Source: Planctomycetota bacterium (GTDB lineage: Bacteria; Planctomycetota; UBA1135; GCA-002686595). From it: 64,000 nucleotides of DNA. Under the pieces are notes generated by a model. That model had not been told where the DNA came from and made no database searches. It was given only the letters and a program-made list of their open reading frames with translations. The stretch is from NCBI GenBank assembly GCA_016795205.1, contig JAEUHZ010000072.1, positions 25,603 to 89,602 on the forward strand, written 5' to 3'. How positions within the stretch are numbered: the stretch's first letter is position 1; each line of letters begins with the position of its first letter. Positions 19,130-27,825 of the stretch are shown here, piece after piece. The position numbers and the translations under genes were made by a program.

Positions 19130-19547
19130 TGCGCTCCTCGTACTCGCGCAGGATGCGGCGTCCGCTCCAGGCGCGCGCGGCCAGGACGAACGAGACGATG
19201 CCCCCGAGCAGGATCAGCCCACTCAGGAGGTCGGCCGGCCCTGCCCGCAGACCGAGCAGGTCCGTGAGCGTCGCGGGCAGACCACGGAAGACCAACGCGA
19301 CGCCGGCCAAGCCCGCCGCGATCGCGACCAAGGCGACGATGACCCCGAGGAATGCCGCCGACACGACCCAGGCCGCGCGCAGCTTCCAGCGCGCGGCCCG
19401 CAGTCGTGCCAGACGAGTGCCCAGGCCGGCAATCTCCGCGAAGCGCTCGCAGAGCTGCTGGACCTGGTCCTCGCCCGGGCTCGCCTCAGGCGCTTGCGGG
19501 GACTGCGTCCCGTCCTGCGCTTGCGGCTCGGCGTCGCGATCGGGCAC
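19104..19547 (-). CDS. YqjE/phage-holin-3-like (DUF1469) inner-membrane protein
   Basis: The protein has 147 residues from GTG at 19547, five bases after the preceding gene. A cytoplasmic N-terminus of about 58 residues precedes two strong transmembrane helices (about 59-85 and 104-125: AWVVSAAFLGVIVALVAIAAG and LLSGLILLGGIVSFVLAA) and a short charged tail. This is the layout of the holin-superfamily-III/YqjE proteins of bacterial chromosomes. Despite the family name it is not evidence of a prophage, since no lysis or structural genes are nearby. Confidence 0.7.
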   Translation of the reverse strand: MPDRDAEPQAQDGTQSPQAPEASPGEDQVQQLCERFAEIAGLGTRLARLRAARWKLRAAWVVSAAFLGVIVALVAIAAGLAGVALVFRGLPATLTDLLGLRAGPADLLSGLILLGGIVSFVLAARAWSGRRILREYEERSGSQADTD

Positions 19548-19552
19548 GGAGA

Positions 19553-19831
19553 TCAGCGGCGACGGCCGAGGGCGTAGCCCAGGAGCGCGCCCGCACCGGC
19601 CGCGATGAGCAGCGAGGTCACGGGACGTTCGCGGACGAAGTCCTCGAAGCCGGCCTGGGCGGCCTTCACCCGCTCCCGGCCGTGCTCGAACTTCTCCTGC
19701 AGGTGCTCGCGCTCGTTGCGCACGACCTCGCCCACGGACTCCTTGATGTCGCCGAGCGATCCCTTGATCGCGGCGATGTTCTCCGCAGTGCTGCGGCGTT
19801 GCGGGTTCAGGACATCGGGATTCGTGCTCAT
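19553..19831 (-). CDS. DUF883/ElaB-YqjD-like tail-anchored protein
   Basis: The protein has 92 residues. A charged helical body (IAAIKGSLGDIKESVGEVV, EKFEHGRERVKAAQAGFEDF) is followed by RERPVTSLLIAAGAGALLGYALGRRR, the typical DUF883 C-terminal anchor with a glycine-rich transmembrane helix and basic end. In E. coli the YqjD/ElaB members bind stationary-phase ribosomes at the inner membrane. The start is fixed by a full AAGGAGG Shine-Dalgarno six bases upstream, the strongest in the window. First gene of the trio. Confidence 0.82.
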   Translation of the reverse strand: MSTNPDVLNPQRRSTAENIAAIKGSLGDIKESVGEVVRNEREHLQEKFEHGRERVKAAQAGFEDFVRERPVTSLLIAAGAGALLGYALGRRR

Positions 19832-19837
19832 CGATCG

Positions 19838-19872
19838 CCTCCTTGGGATGCGGGACTGCGGGTCGCAGACTA
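19838..19872 (-). promoter_or_regulatory. -10 box and strong Shine-Dalgarno of the DUF883 gene
   Basis: On the minus strand TAGTCT lies at 19872-19867 and AAGGAGG at 19844-19838. The leader is about 30 nt. No clear -35 is seen. Confidence 0.45.
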
Positions 19873-20040
19873 CGCCCCGGCGCCGGGTGGGTGAGCGGAA
19901 ACGGGGCAGAACGCCGTGCAGAACTTGTGCGCAGGCCAGGGCACGGTCGGGAGTGACCCCGAGGGGGGCGCCGGGTTGACGGGGGCGGCCGTGGAACCGG
20001 TCGCCGGTGGCGACGCTGCCAGCGTCTACCATGGGAGGGC

Positions 20041-20646
20041 ATGGGACCAGGCCCCCTCGATCCCCGCGAGGAGCTGCCGGACGCCGGCGCGGCCACGCGG
20101 GAGCTCCTGCGCTGGAGCTCCGGCGATCCGAGTGCGGCGGAGCGCCTCCTGCCGCTGGTCTACGCGGAGCTGCGCTCGCTGGCCGGCGGCGTCTTCCGCG
20201 GACAGCCCGCGGACCTGACGCTGCAGCCGACCGCGCTGGTCCACGAGGCCTGGCTGCGGCTCGTGCGGCAGGACAGCGTCGGTGCGCGCGACCACGAACA
20301 CTTCCTGGCGGTGGCGGCCACGGCCATGCGGCAGATCCTGGCCGACCACGCGCGCCGCCGGCGGGCGCAGAAGCGTGTCGCCGGCGGGCGACGCGAGACC
20401 TGGCTCGAGCCGCCCACGCCGTCGGGTGCGGAGGGGCTCGACCTCGTGCTCCTCGACGAGGCGCTGACGCGGCTCGAGGGCGTCGATCCGCGCCAGCACC
20501 GGATCGTCGAGCTGCGCTTCTTCGGCGGGCTCGACATGGAGCAAATCGCGCGCGTGCTCGAGACCTCCAAGGCCACGGTCGAGCGCGAGTGGCGCGCCGC
20601 GCGGGCCTGGCTGGGCGCCCGGATGCGCGAGTCCGGCGCGTCATGA
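20041..20646 (+). CDS. ECF sigma factor, planctomycete-type (TIGR02999-like)
   Basis: The protein has 201 residues. Region 2 is ERLLPLVYAELRSLAGGVFRG with the family hallmark LTLQPTALVHEAWLRL; region 4 is HRIVELRFFGGLDMEQIARVLETSKATVEREWRAARAWL. This is the ECF subfamily that in planctomycetes and relatives is coupled to Ser/Thr kinases instead of a membrane anti-sigma factor. It overlaps the kinase gene by ATGA, so the kinase is the likely controller, by phosphorylation or sequestration. Target promoters are not known. Confidence 0.9.
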   Translation: MGPGPLDPREELPDAGAATRELLRWSSGDPSAAERLLPLVYAELRSLAGGVFRGQPADLTLQPTALVHEAWLRLVRQDSVGARDHEHFLAVAATAMRQILADHARRRRAQKRVAGGRRETWLEPPTPSGAEGLDLVLLDEALTRLEGVDPRQHRIVELRFFGGLDMEQIARVLETSKATVEREWRAARAWLGARMRESGAS

Positions 20647-23600
20647 GCAGCGAGCGGCACGCCCGCGCCAAGGAGATCTTCCTCGCGGCCTGTGATCTCG
20701 ACGCTGCGCCGCGCGCCGCGTTCGTCGAGGAGCGCTGCGCGGGCGACCGGGAGCTCCTGGACGCGGTGCACGAGCTCCTCGCGAACGACGCGCACCCGCT
20801 GGCGAGCCTCGACCAGCCCGTCGCCGAGCGGCTGGCCGCCGAACTCTTCGAGGACGACCACGAACTCCCACCGCCCGAACGGATCGGTAGCTATCGCGTG
20901 ATCCGGCTCCTCGGCCGGGGCGGGATGGGCGCCGTGTACGAGGTCGAGCAGGAGAATCCGCGCCGTCGCGTGGCCCTCAAGATCGTGGCGACCGGTGCGG
21001 GCTCGCGCGGGAGCCTGCGCCGTCTGCGTCACGAGGCGCAGATCCTGGCGCGCCTCAAGCACCCAGGCATCGCGCAGATCCACGAGGCCGGCTCGTCCGA
21101 GGTGTACGGGGTCGTGCAGCCCTGGTTCGTCATGGAGCTCGTCGAGGGCGCGACGCTCCTCGACCACGCCCGGCGCGCGCGGCTCGAGCTGGCGGCGCGC
21201 GCGGCGCTCGTCGCCGACGTCTGCGACGCGGTGCAACACGCCCACGAGGCCGGCGTGCTGCACTGCGACCTCAAGGGCGCGAACGTGGTCGTCGATGCCC
21301 AGGGCCGCCCCAAGGTGATCGATTTCGGCGTCGCGCGCGTCCTGGAGCGCGTCGCGGGCACGGACGGGCTGACGACCGCAACCGGCTCTCTGGCCGGCAC
21401 GCTGGCGACGATGAGCCCCGAGCACGTCGCCGGCGGCCCGCGCGACCTCGACGAGCGCTCCGACGTCTACGCCTTGGGCGTCATCACCTACGAGCTCCTC
21501 ACGGGTCGTCCACCGCTGGACGTGACGGAACTGTCCGTGCCCGAGGCCGTGCGACGGATCTGCGAGGACCCGCCACCGCGCGCGGGTTCACTGGTTCCCG
21601 AGCTGGGCGGCGACCTGGAGACGATCCTCGCCAAGGCGCTCGCCAAGGACCGCGAGCAGCGCTACGCCTCGGCGCGTGCGCTCGCGGACGACCTGCGCCG
21701 CTGGATCGCCGGCCGCCCGATCGCGGCACGGCCGCTCAGCGCCGCGTACCGACTGCGGCTGTTCGCGCGCCGCAATCGCGTGCTGTCCGCGGTGGCGGCC
21801 GTGTCGGCTGCGGCGCTGCTCGTGCTGGCCGGGTTCGCCGTGCGCTCTTGGCAGCGTGAATCCGCGCTGCGCTCGCAGTCGGCAACCGTGGCGGACGGCA
21901 ACGTCCTGCTCGCCGCGCAGCGCGCAGTGAACGCCGGCGATCCGGCGTTGGCGCGCACGCTGCTCGCGTCGCTGCGCACGTCCTCCGCGGGCTGGGAGCG
22001 CCGTCGGCTGCGGCGCGAGCTGGAGGGCTGGATCGCGGAGTACCCCACGCACGAGCGCGTGGTCGAGATCGGATTCTCGCCCGACTCGTCGCAAGCCTTC
22101 GCCGCGGGCCACTCGGGGGCCTTCTGGCGCGTGAACGCGCTCACCGGACAGGAGCTCGGTCGGCTGGCGGGCGCGCCGGCCCGCGAGCGCACGGTGGCCG
22201 CGCTCCCCGACGGCAGCGGCTGCCTCGCGTTCGGCCAGCGCGAGCTCGTGCTGTGGGACTCCGCCACGGGGGCCGCGATCCGCACCCTGCCACTCGATCC
22301 GACCGCCAGCGCGGATCCGCGCGGCGCGGCGCGCTTCTCACCGAGCGGGCGCTGGCTCGCGACGCGCGGGCGCGTGTTCGACCTCTGGGCACCCGACGCA
22401 CCGCCGCTCTCCGTGCAAGCCGGGTACGTCGCGTTCTCCCGCGATCCCGAGGTCATCGCGTCGCAGGACCAGCGCATCACGGTCGACGACCTGGAGACCG
22501 GCCGCAGGCTCTTCGCGGTCGACGTGACGCAGCCGGCCCGCGCGCTGGCGCTGGACCCCGCCGCGCGCCGCCTGGTCGCGAGCGACGAGACCCACGTGCA
22601 CGTGACCGACCTCGCGACGGGCGCGCGGCGCACGCTGTCCGCCGCGCACGCGCACGCGCCGAACGCGCTGGCCTTCCGGCCGGACGGCGCGCGGCTCGTC
22701 GCGCTGCAGGACGACGGCTCGTTCCTGGTCCACGATCCCGACGCGGATCGGGTGGTCCTGCGTGGCCGCGTCGGCCGCAGCTCGTGGAAGAGCATGGCGG
22801 CCTGGAGCGCCGACGGCGCTCTGCTCCTCACCGCCGGCTGGTCCAGTGGCGAGTTGCGCGTGTGGGACGCGCGCGACGACGCCGAGGTCCTGCACGGCCA
22901 CGAGAGCTTCGTCTATCCCGTGGCCTACACGCCGGACGGACAGCGCATCGTTTCGGGGAGCTGGGATCGCACCGTGCGCGTGTGGTGCGCGGCCACGAAC
23001 GAGCTCCTGGCCACGCTCGAAGGGCACACCGGCCACCGTGTGCACGCCCTGGCCGTGTCGCCCGACAGCGAGTCGCTCGTGAGCGCCGGGGAGGACGGCG
23101 CGCTCGTCCTGTGGGACCTCGGCACCGGCGCGCAGCGCGCGCGCCACGCGGGCTCACGGAGGCTCGGCGCCGTTGCCTGGGGTCGTGGCGGCCGGATCGC
23201 CTCCGGCGAGGAGGATCCCGGCGCCGCGGTGATCCTGCACAACGCCGCAGACCTCACGCCGGTCGGGTCGCTCTCCGTGTCGGAGCGTGGCGTGACCGCG
23301 CTGGCGTTCTCGCCCGACGGACGACGCCTCGCGGCGGGGATGCACGACGGGACGCTGGCGATCTGGGATCTCGAGCGCGGAGGCCAGCCGGTCACCGCCA
23401 CGTTGCAGGGCTACGTCCGCAGCGTGGCCTTCGCGCCGGACGGGCAGGAGCTCGTCGCCGCCACCGAGGGTCGGATCGTGTGCGTCCTCGACAGCGAGCG
23501 CGCCGCTGTGCGACTGACCCTGCGCGGCCACGCACGCGAAGCGTTCAGCGCGGCATTCTCGCCGGACGGCACGCGCATCGCTTCGGGGGGGCGCGACGGG

Positions 23601-23951
23601 CTGCTGCGCCTGTGGGACGTCGAGGGCGGCGCGGAGCTGGGCGCGTTCGAGGGCCACACGAGCTACATCTGGTCGCTGGCCTTCCACCCCGAGGGCGCGC
23701 GCATCGTGACCGGTTCGGGTGACGGGACGGTCCGCCAATGGGAGTCCGAGCCGGTTCCCGCGACGTTTGCGCGGCGGACGCGCAGGGTGGCGGCGGCGGC
23801 GGGGGCGGGCGCGCTCCTCGACCGGCTGGCGGGCGGGCGCGACGACCCCCGGACACTCCTGGACCGGCTCGCGGCGGAGGTCGGGCTCTCCACCGAGGAG
23901 CGCTGGGCCGCGCGCAACGAGCTCCTGCGGCGCTCCAGCGCGCCCCGCTGA
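20643..23951 (+). CDS. Membrane Ser/Thr protein kinase with C-terminal WD40 beta-propeller
   Basis: The protein has 1102 residues. A short helical N-terminal segment (1-80), typical of kinases linked to ECF factors, precedes a kinase domain (about 83-345): glycine loop GRGGMG (91-96), Lys113, catalytic loop HCDLKGANV (207-215) with Cys in place of the usual Arg of HRD, DFG (227-229) and MSPEHV. One transmembrane helix lies near 379-398. The rest (about 460-1035) has repeated WD40 units (AFSPDGRRLAAG, GTLAIWDL, ASGGRDGLLRLWDV) that would form one or two propellers outside the cytoplasm. It probably senses an external or envelope ligand and signals to the ECF sigma factor. The HCD variant means it may lack Arg-dependent activation-loop control. 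Confidence 0.9.
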   Translation: MSSERHARAKEIFLAACDLDAAPRAAFVEERCAGDRELLDAVHELLANDAHPLASLDQPVAERLAAELFEDDHELPPPERIGSYRVIRLLGRGGMGAVYEVEQENPRRRVALKIVATGAGSRGSLRRLRHEAQILARLKHPGIAQIHEAGSSEVYGVVQPWFVMELVEGATLLDHARRARLELAARAALVADVCDAVQHAHEAGVLHCDLKGANVVVDAQGRPKVIDFGVARVLERVAGTDGLTTATGSLAGTLATMSPEHVAGGPRDLDERSDVYALGVITYELLTGRPPLDVTELSVPEAVRRICEDPPPRAGSLVPELGGDLETILAKALAKDREQRYASARALADDLRRWIAGRPIAARPLSAAYRLRLFARRNRVLSAVAAVSAAALLVLAGFAVRSWQRESALRSQSATVADGNVLLAAQRAVNAGDPALARTLLASLRTSSAGWERRRLRRELEGWIAEYPTHERVVEIGFSPDSSQAFAAGHSGAFWRVNALTGQELGRLAGAPARERTVAALPDGSGCLAFGQRELVLWDSATGAAIRTLPLDPTASADPRGAARFSPSGRWLATRGRVFDLWAPDAPPLSVQAGYVAFSRDPEVIASQDQRITVDDLETGRRLFAVDVTQPARALALDPAARRLVASDETHVHVTDLATGARRTLSAAHAHAPNALAFRPDGARLVALQDDGSFLVHDPDADRVVLRGRVGRSSWKSMAAWSADGALLLTAGWSSGELRVWDARDDAEVLHGHESFVYPVAYTPDGQRIVSGSWDRTVRVWCAATNELLATLEGHTGHRVHALAVSPDSESLVSAGEDGALVLWDLGTGAQRARHAGSRRLGAVAWGRGGRIASGEEDPGAAVILHNAADLTPVGSLSVSERGVTALAFSPDGRRLAAGMHDGTLAIWDLERGGQPVTATLQGYVRSVAFAPDGQELVAATEGRIVCVLDSERAAVRLTLRGHAREAFSAAFSPDGTRIASGGRDGLLRLWDVEGGAELGAFEGHTSYIWSLAFHPEGARIVTGSGDGTVRQWESEPVPATFARRTRRVAAAAGAGALLDRLAGGRDDPRTLLDRLAAEVGLSTEERWAARNELLRRSSAPR

Positions 23952-23953
23952 GC

Positions 23954-23976
23954 GCGGCTCGGGCGAAAGCCGCTTT
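23954..23976 (+). terminator. Hairpin terminator after the kinase gene
   Basis: GCGGCT-CGGGCGAA-AGCCGC followed by TTTCCT, starting two bases after the kinase stop codon. A short stem with a modest T-run. Confidence 0.5.
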
Positions 23977-24109
23977 CCTGAGGGGTTCGCTCGGCCGCCT
24001 GCGTGGAAGGGGAAGCAGGTCAGCCGCGAGCCGCCTGCGCCGACCGAGCGTCCTCGGGGGCACTCCCCGCGGGGTCCCGGTTGGAAGGACCCCAACCCGG
24101 AGCCCCACC

Positions 24110-25594
24110 ATGTCGCAGCCCCAGTTCCTCCGCGCCGGCTCTCAGCGGGCCGCACTCCGTCTGGCCGCACCCCTGCTCCTCGCCGGCTGGTCGCCCGCGG
24201 CGACGGGAGGGGCCACCTCCCTCGAGCCCGGGAGCGTGTTCCGCTTCGACACGACGCCGCAAGCCGTGGTGGGAGCCTGCGACGGCGCAGCCCTCGGGTT
24301 CTGCAACGTGATCCAGGATCAGACGCCGTTGCGTGCCTACGCCTACGGGGTCGTCAGCGCGGCACAGGCCGCGGCGAGCGTGGCGCAGCACCACGAATTC
24401 TCGATATCCGCACCCGCGCTGGTGGGCAGTCGGGCGAACGGGGTGCTCCACGCGCAGATCGCCGGGTCCGTGCGCGTGCGCGGGTACCTCTTCACGATGG
24501 GCGGGGCCACGGCGACCGCGGGGGTCGTGCTCCAACTCCTCGACGTGACCGACGGCGCGGACGAGGCGACGCTGGTGTGGAGCGGCGCGATCTCGGACTA
24601 CCGCGCCGAGACCCGGCCGAGCTTCGCGGTCGGCGCCGCGGCCAGCGTGAAGGTCGAAGGCGGCTTCCCCTACATCGGAGCGGCAGGTGGCGGCGAGGTG
24701 GGCCTCGAGATCGGCATCTCGCCCGACCTCCAGCTCATCCGGGACGCGATCGACTTCGGCTTCCCGGTGCTCGTCCAGCGCGGGCGCAGCTACCGGCTGC
24801 AGCTCGCGCTCGACGTCGCGACGCACAACCGGATCCTGGCCGCGACCTCGATCGCGTGCTTCTACTCGTCCGCGGATGGCGCGCCCGCCGTGCCGAACAC
24901 GTACAACCCGCGCTCCAGCCCCAAGAAGGGCAGCGAGAACTCCTGGCTGTCGATCCTGACCGCGCCCTCGGGCGGCAAGGCCGCGCTGTTCGGCGGGCGC
25001 GTCGGCAACTTCGGGTTGCCCAAGGGCGTCGCCGACCTGACCTGCGGCAGCGTGTTGGGCATCACGCGCACCATCTGGGAGCAGGGTCTCACGAATCCCT
25101 ACAACGCGCTCTCCTCGAGCGAGGAGAACGTCACGCAGCGCTCGGACCGGTACCTGGCGCACCTCTTCGGCCTGTCGCCGGGACAAAGCGTCGGGCCGGT
25201 GACGCTGGCGGACTCCTCGTTCATGCGCGTCGCGCAGGACGACGAGGAGGAGGTCCTGGACCTGCCCGGTGTGCACCTCGACGCCTTGGTCCTGACGCTG
25301 GCGGAGGACCCGGCCGAGGACGTGCGGCGGGCCGCGAACCGCGCCATCGAGCGCCAGCTCCAGAGCGGCGGGGCGCTGGTCAGCTCGTGCCTGCCCCGTG
25401 CGCGGGGAGGTGATCTCGAGGACGTGCTCGACCTCGTCGATCGCCTGATCCTCGACGCGGTCGCGGCGGGGCTACCGGTCAACAACGCGGCGTTGCTCCA
25501 GGCGCTGGCGCGCACCGAGTTCGGCAACCAGAACTACCGGCTGGCCTACACCCGGACGCGAGCGGCGTACCTGCAACTCACGCGCGACCTGTGA
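24110..25594 (+). CDS. Secreted protein of unknown function
   Basis: The protein has 494 residues. Signal peptide: positively charged start, then LRLAAPLLLAGWSPAATGGA. No known family is recognised. The first ~250 residues look like extended beta structure with many Gly/Ala/Thr. The centre has EDDQ-type acidic turns, and the last 150 residues are helical (DVLDLVDRLILDAVAAGLPVNN, ALLQALARTEFGNQNYRLAY). Two Cys near the mature N-terminus (GACDGAALGFC) could be a disulfide. It stands alone between two hairpins. The ATG at 24110 was taken because the signal peptide begins there. Confidence 0.6.
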   Translation: MSQPQFLRAGSQRAALRLAAPLLLAGWSPAATGGATSLEPGSVFRFDTTPQAVVGACDGAALGFCNVIQDQTPLRAYAYGVVSAAQAAASVAQHHEFSISAPALVGSRANGVLHAQIAGSVRVRGYLFTMGGATATAGVVLQLLDVTDGADEATLVWSGAISDYRAETRPSFAVGAAASVKVEGGFPYIGAAGGGEVGLEIGISPDLQLIRDAIDFGFPVLVQRGRSYRLQLALDVATHNRILAATSIACFYSSADGAPAVPNTYNPRSSPKKGSENSWLSILTAPSGGKAALFGGRVGNFGLPKGVADLTCGSVLGITRTIWEQGLTNPYNALSSSEENVTQRSDRYLAHLFGLSPGQSVGPVTLADSSFMRVAQDDEEEVLDLPGVHLDALVLTLAEDPAEDVRRAANRAIERQLQSGGALVSSCLPRARGGDLEDVLDLVDRLILDAVAAGLPVNNAALLQALARTEFGNQNYRLAYTRTRAAYLQLTRDL

Positions 25595-25620
25595 CGGCCC
25601 AGCTCGCGCGGGCAGGGCTG

Positions 25621-25646
25621 GCCCCGGCGCGGCAGGGCGCCGGGGC
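25621..25646 (+). terminator. GC-rich hairpin downstream of the secreted protein gene
   Basis: GCCCCGGCGC-GGCAGG-GCGCCGGGGC is a perfect 10-bp stem 26 bases after the stop codon. It lacks a T-tract, so it may act as a Rho-assisted or pausing site. Confidence 0.45.
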
Positions 25647-25689
25647 AGTCGCCGGCGCGCTGGCTGTCGACCGGCAGTGTGCGCGCGGC

Positions 25690-25695
25690 TAGCCT
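25690..25695 (+). promoter_or_regulatory. -10-like box 9 nt before the CNT transporter start
   Basis: TAGCCT, then 9 bases, then GTG at 25705, with no Shine-Dalgarno between. A leaderless transcript is likely if the box is used. Confidence 0.35.
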
Positions 25696-25704
25696 CGCCG
25701 CCCC

Positions 25705-26961
25705 GTGACGTTCGCACGCGCCCTCCTCGGCATCGCGATCCTGCTCGGCCTCGCGTGGCTGCTCTCGCGCGACCGGCAGCGCATCCCCTGGCGCATCGTC
25801 GTCGGTGGGATCCTGCTCCAGATCGTGGTCGTCTTCGCCGTGTCGCGGACCGGCGCGGGGCGGGCCTTCTTCGAGGGCGCGTCGGCGTTCATCTCGAAGC
25901 TCGTGTCGATGACCGTCCCCGGCGCCGAGATGGTGTTCGGCGGCTTGGCGCGCCCGAACGACACGTTGGGCTTCGTGTTCGCGTTCGCGGGCACGGGTCT
26001 CGTGGTGATCATCTTCGTGTCGGCCTTGATGTCGGTCCTCTACCACCTGCGCGTCATGCAGGTCCTCGTGTGGGCGCTGGCGAAGGTCATGAGCCGGACG
26101 ATGGGGCTCTCCGGCGGCGAGTCGATGGCCGCGGCGGCCAACATCTTCATGGGTCAGACCGAGGCGCCGCTGGTCGTGAAGCCGTACTTGGCGGGCATGA
26201 CGAAGTCGGAGCTGAACGCGTTGATGACCGGTGGCTTCGCGACGATCGCGGGGTCCGTCATGGCCGTCTACATGCAGGTCATCGGGCCGGAGATCGCGCC
26301 GCACCTCGTGACCGCGTCGGTGATGAGCGCGCCGGCGTCCTTCGTGATCGCCAAGATCGTGCTGCCGGAACGCGAGGTCTCGGCCACGTCCGGTCGCGTC
26401 GAGCTGCGCTTCGACCGCAGCGCGCGCAACGTGATCGAGGCCGCGGCGAACGGGACGAGCGATGGCTTGCGGCTGTGGCTCAACGTGATCGCGATGCTGA
26501 TCGCGTTCGTGGCGCTGGTGGCTCTCGTGAACTGGCCGCTCGAGGCCTTGGGGGAGGCGCTCGCGCTCGACGGCGGTCTCTCGATCCAGCGCATCTTCGG
26601 CTGGATCTTCGCGCCGATCGCCTGGACGATCGGCATCGGCAATTGGCACGACTGCCAGATCGTCGGCGGCCTGCTCGGCACACAGGTCTCGATCAACGAG
26701 TTCGTCGCGTTCCAGGGTCTGGCGCAGACGCTGCAGGCCGCGGATCCCGCGCAGGCCTTCCAAGACCCGCGTTCGGCGAAGATCGCCGCCTACGCGCTGT
26801 GCGGCTTCGCCAACTTCTCCTCGATCGGCATCCAGATGGGCGGGCTCTCGGCGCTCGTGCCCGAGCGCAAGGCCGAGCTCTCGGACCTGGCACTGAGGGC
26901 CATGCTGGGCGGTGCGCTGGCCTGCTGGACCACTGCGACCGTGGCGGGGGCCTTCCTGTGA
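25705..26961 (+). CDS. Concentrative nucleoside transporter (CNT/NupC family)
   Basis: The protein has 418 residues from GTG. The three family parts are in order: an N-terminal helix pair (about 1-50), the gate/nucleoside-recognition domain (about 95-200) with GQTEAPLVVKPYLAGMT, and the C-terminal core with FGWIFAPIAWTIG and GFANFSSIGIQMGGLSAL. These match nucleoside- and cation-binding motifs of NupC-type symporters, which bring nucleosides into the cytoplasm with H+ or Na+. It overlaps the purine nucleoside phosphorylase start by GTGA, so uptake and first cleavage are co-expressed. Confidence 0.93.
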   Translation: MTFARALLGIAILLGLAWLLSRDRQRIPWRIVVGGILLQIVVVFAVSRTGAGRAFFEGASAFISKLVSMTVPGAEMVFGGLARPNDTLGFVFAFAGTGLVVIIFVSALMSVLYHLRVMQVLVWALAKVMSRTMGLSGGESMAAAANIFMGQTEAPLVVKPYLAGMTKSELNALMTGGFATIAGSVMAVYMQVIGPEIAPHLVTASVMSAPASFVIAKIVLPEREVSATSGRVELRFDRSARNVIEAAANGTSDGLRLWLNVIAMLIAFVALVALVNWPLEALGEALALDGGLSIQRIFGWIFAPIAWTIGIGNWHDCQIVGGLLGTQVSINEFVAFQGLAQTLQAADPAQAFQDPRSAKIAAYALCGFANFSSIGIQMGGLSALVPERKAELSDLALRAMLGGALACWTTATVAGAFL

Positions 26962-27779
26962 GCGCGACGCTCGAGCGCGTGGAGCGCCTGGCCGACTCGC
27001 TGCGCGCGCACGGCGTCGAGGGCGCGCGCGTGGCCTTGGTGCTCGGTTCGGGGCTCGGCGCCTTCGTCGAGCGCGTGGCCGGATCCACGTCGATCCCTTA
27101 CGACGCGATCGACGGCCTGCCGGGCAGCGCGGTGCCCGGTCACGCCGGACGTCTCGTCCTGGGCGAGGTCGGTGGCGTGCGCGTCGTCGTGCAGCAAGGT
27201 CGCGTCCACCTCTACGAGGGCTGGAGCGCGCACGAGGTCACGCGCGCGATCCGTGCCTTCGCGCGCTGCGGCCTGCGCGCGGTCGTGCTCACGAACGCTG
27301 CCGGCGGGCTGCGGCGCGCCTGGACGCCGCCCACGCTCATGCGCATCACGGACCACGTGAACCTCCAAGGGCGGACGCCGCTCCTGCCCGGCGAGGGCGC
27401 CGCGGCCAACCCCTACGACGAGGCGCTGGGGCGGGCTCTCGACGACGCGGCGCACGCGCGCCGCCTGCGGCTCGAGCACGGCGTCTACGCCGGTGTGCTG
27501 GGCCCGAGCTACGAGACGCCGGCCGAGATCCGCTGGCTGTCCTCCTTCGGCGCGGACGCCGTCGGCATGAGCACCGTGTGCGAGGCGCAGGCCGCCCGCG
27601 CCGCGGGGCTGCGCGTGGCCGCGGTCTCCTGCATCACGAACCTGGCGGCCGGGATCGCGCCCGGCCCGCTCTCCCACGAGGAGGTCATGGAGGTCGGACG
27701 GCAGGCCTCCCAGCGCTTCTGTGAGCTGCTCGAGGAGGCCCTGCCGCGGATCGCCGGGCTCTGCGAGCCGGTGACGTAG
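26958..27779 (+). CDS. Purine nucleoside phosphorylase (trimeric PNP-I family)
   Basis: The protein has 273 residues from GTG overlapping the transporter stop. Motifs: VLGSGLGAF (phosphate loop, near 29), VVQQGRVHLYEG (near 75), LTNAAGGL (near 110), GVYAGVLGPSYETPAEIR (near 175) and AVGMSTVCEA, then SCITNLAAG, where Asn is the base-recognition residue. It splits (deoxy)inosine or (deoxy)guanosine with phosphate. The resulting (deoxy)ribose-1-phosphate is the substrate of DeoB at 16289. Length and motifs fit the trimeric group (PunA/DeoD2-like) rather than hexameric DeoD. Confidence 0.93.
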   Translation: MSATLERVERLADSLRAHGVEGARVALVLGSGLGAFVERVAGSTSIPYDAIDGLPGSAVPGHAGRLVLGEVGGVRVVVQQGRVHLYEGWSAHEVTRAIRAFARCGLRAVVLTNAAGGLRRAWTPPTLMRITDHVNLQGRTPLLPGEGAAANPYDEALGRALDDAAHARRLRLEHGVYAGVLGPSYETPAEIRWLSSFGADAVGMSTVCEAQAARAAGLRVAAVSCITNLAAGIAPGPLSHEEVMEVGRQASQRFCELLEEALPRIAGLCEPVT

Positions 27780-27812
27780 GCGCGGCCCCGGACGGCCGGA
27801 GCCCGCCCGCGC

Positions 27813-27818
27813 TAAGGT
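27813..27818 (+). promoter_or_regulatory. -10-like box 7 nt before the OPT transporter start
   Basis: TAAGGT, then 7 bases, then ATG at 27826, without a ribosome binding site between. Confidence 0.4.
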
Positions 27819-27825
27819 CTGTGCG

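Noticed and set aside
19104..19547. Holin-family protein as a sign of a prophage
   Set aside because: No other phage gene is nearby; the family is common in chromosomal yqjD/yqjE-type operons.
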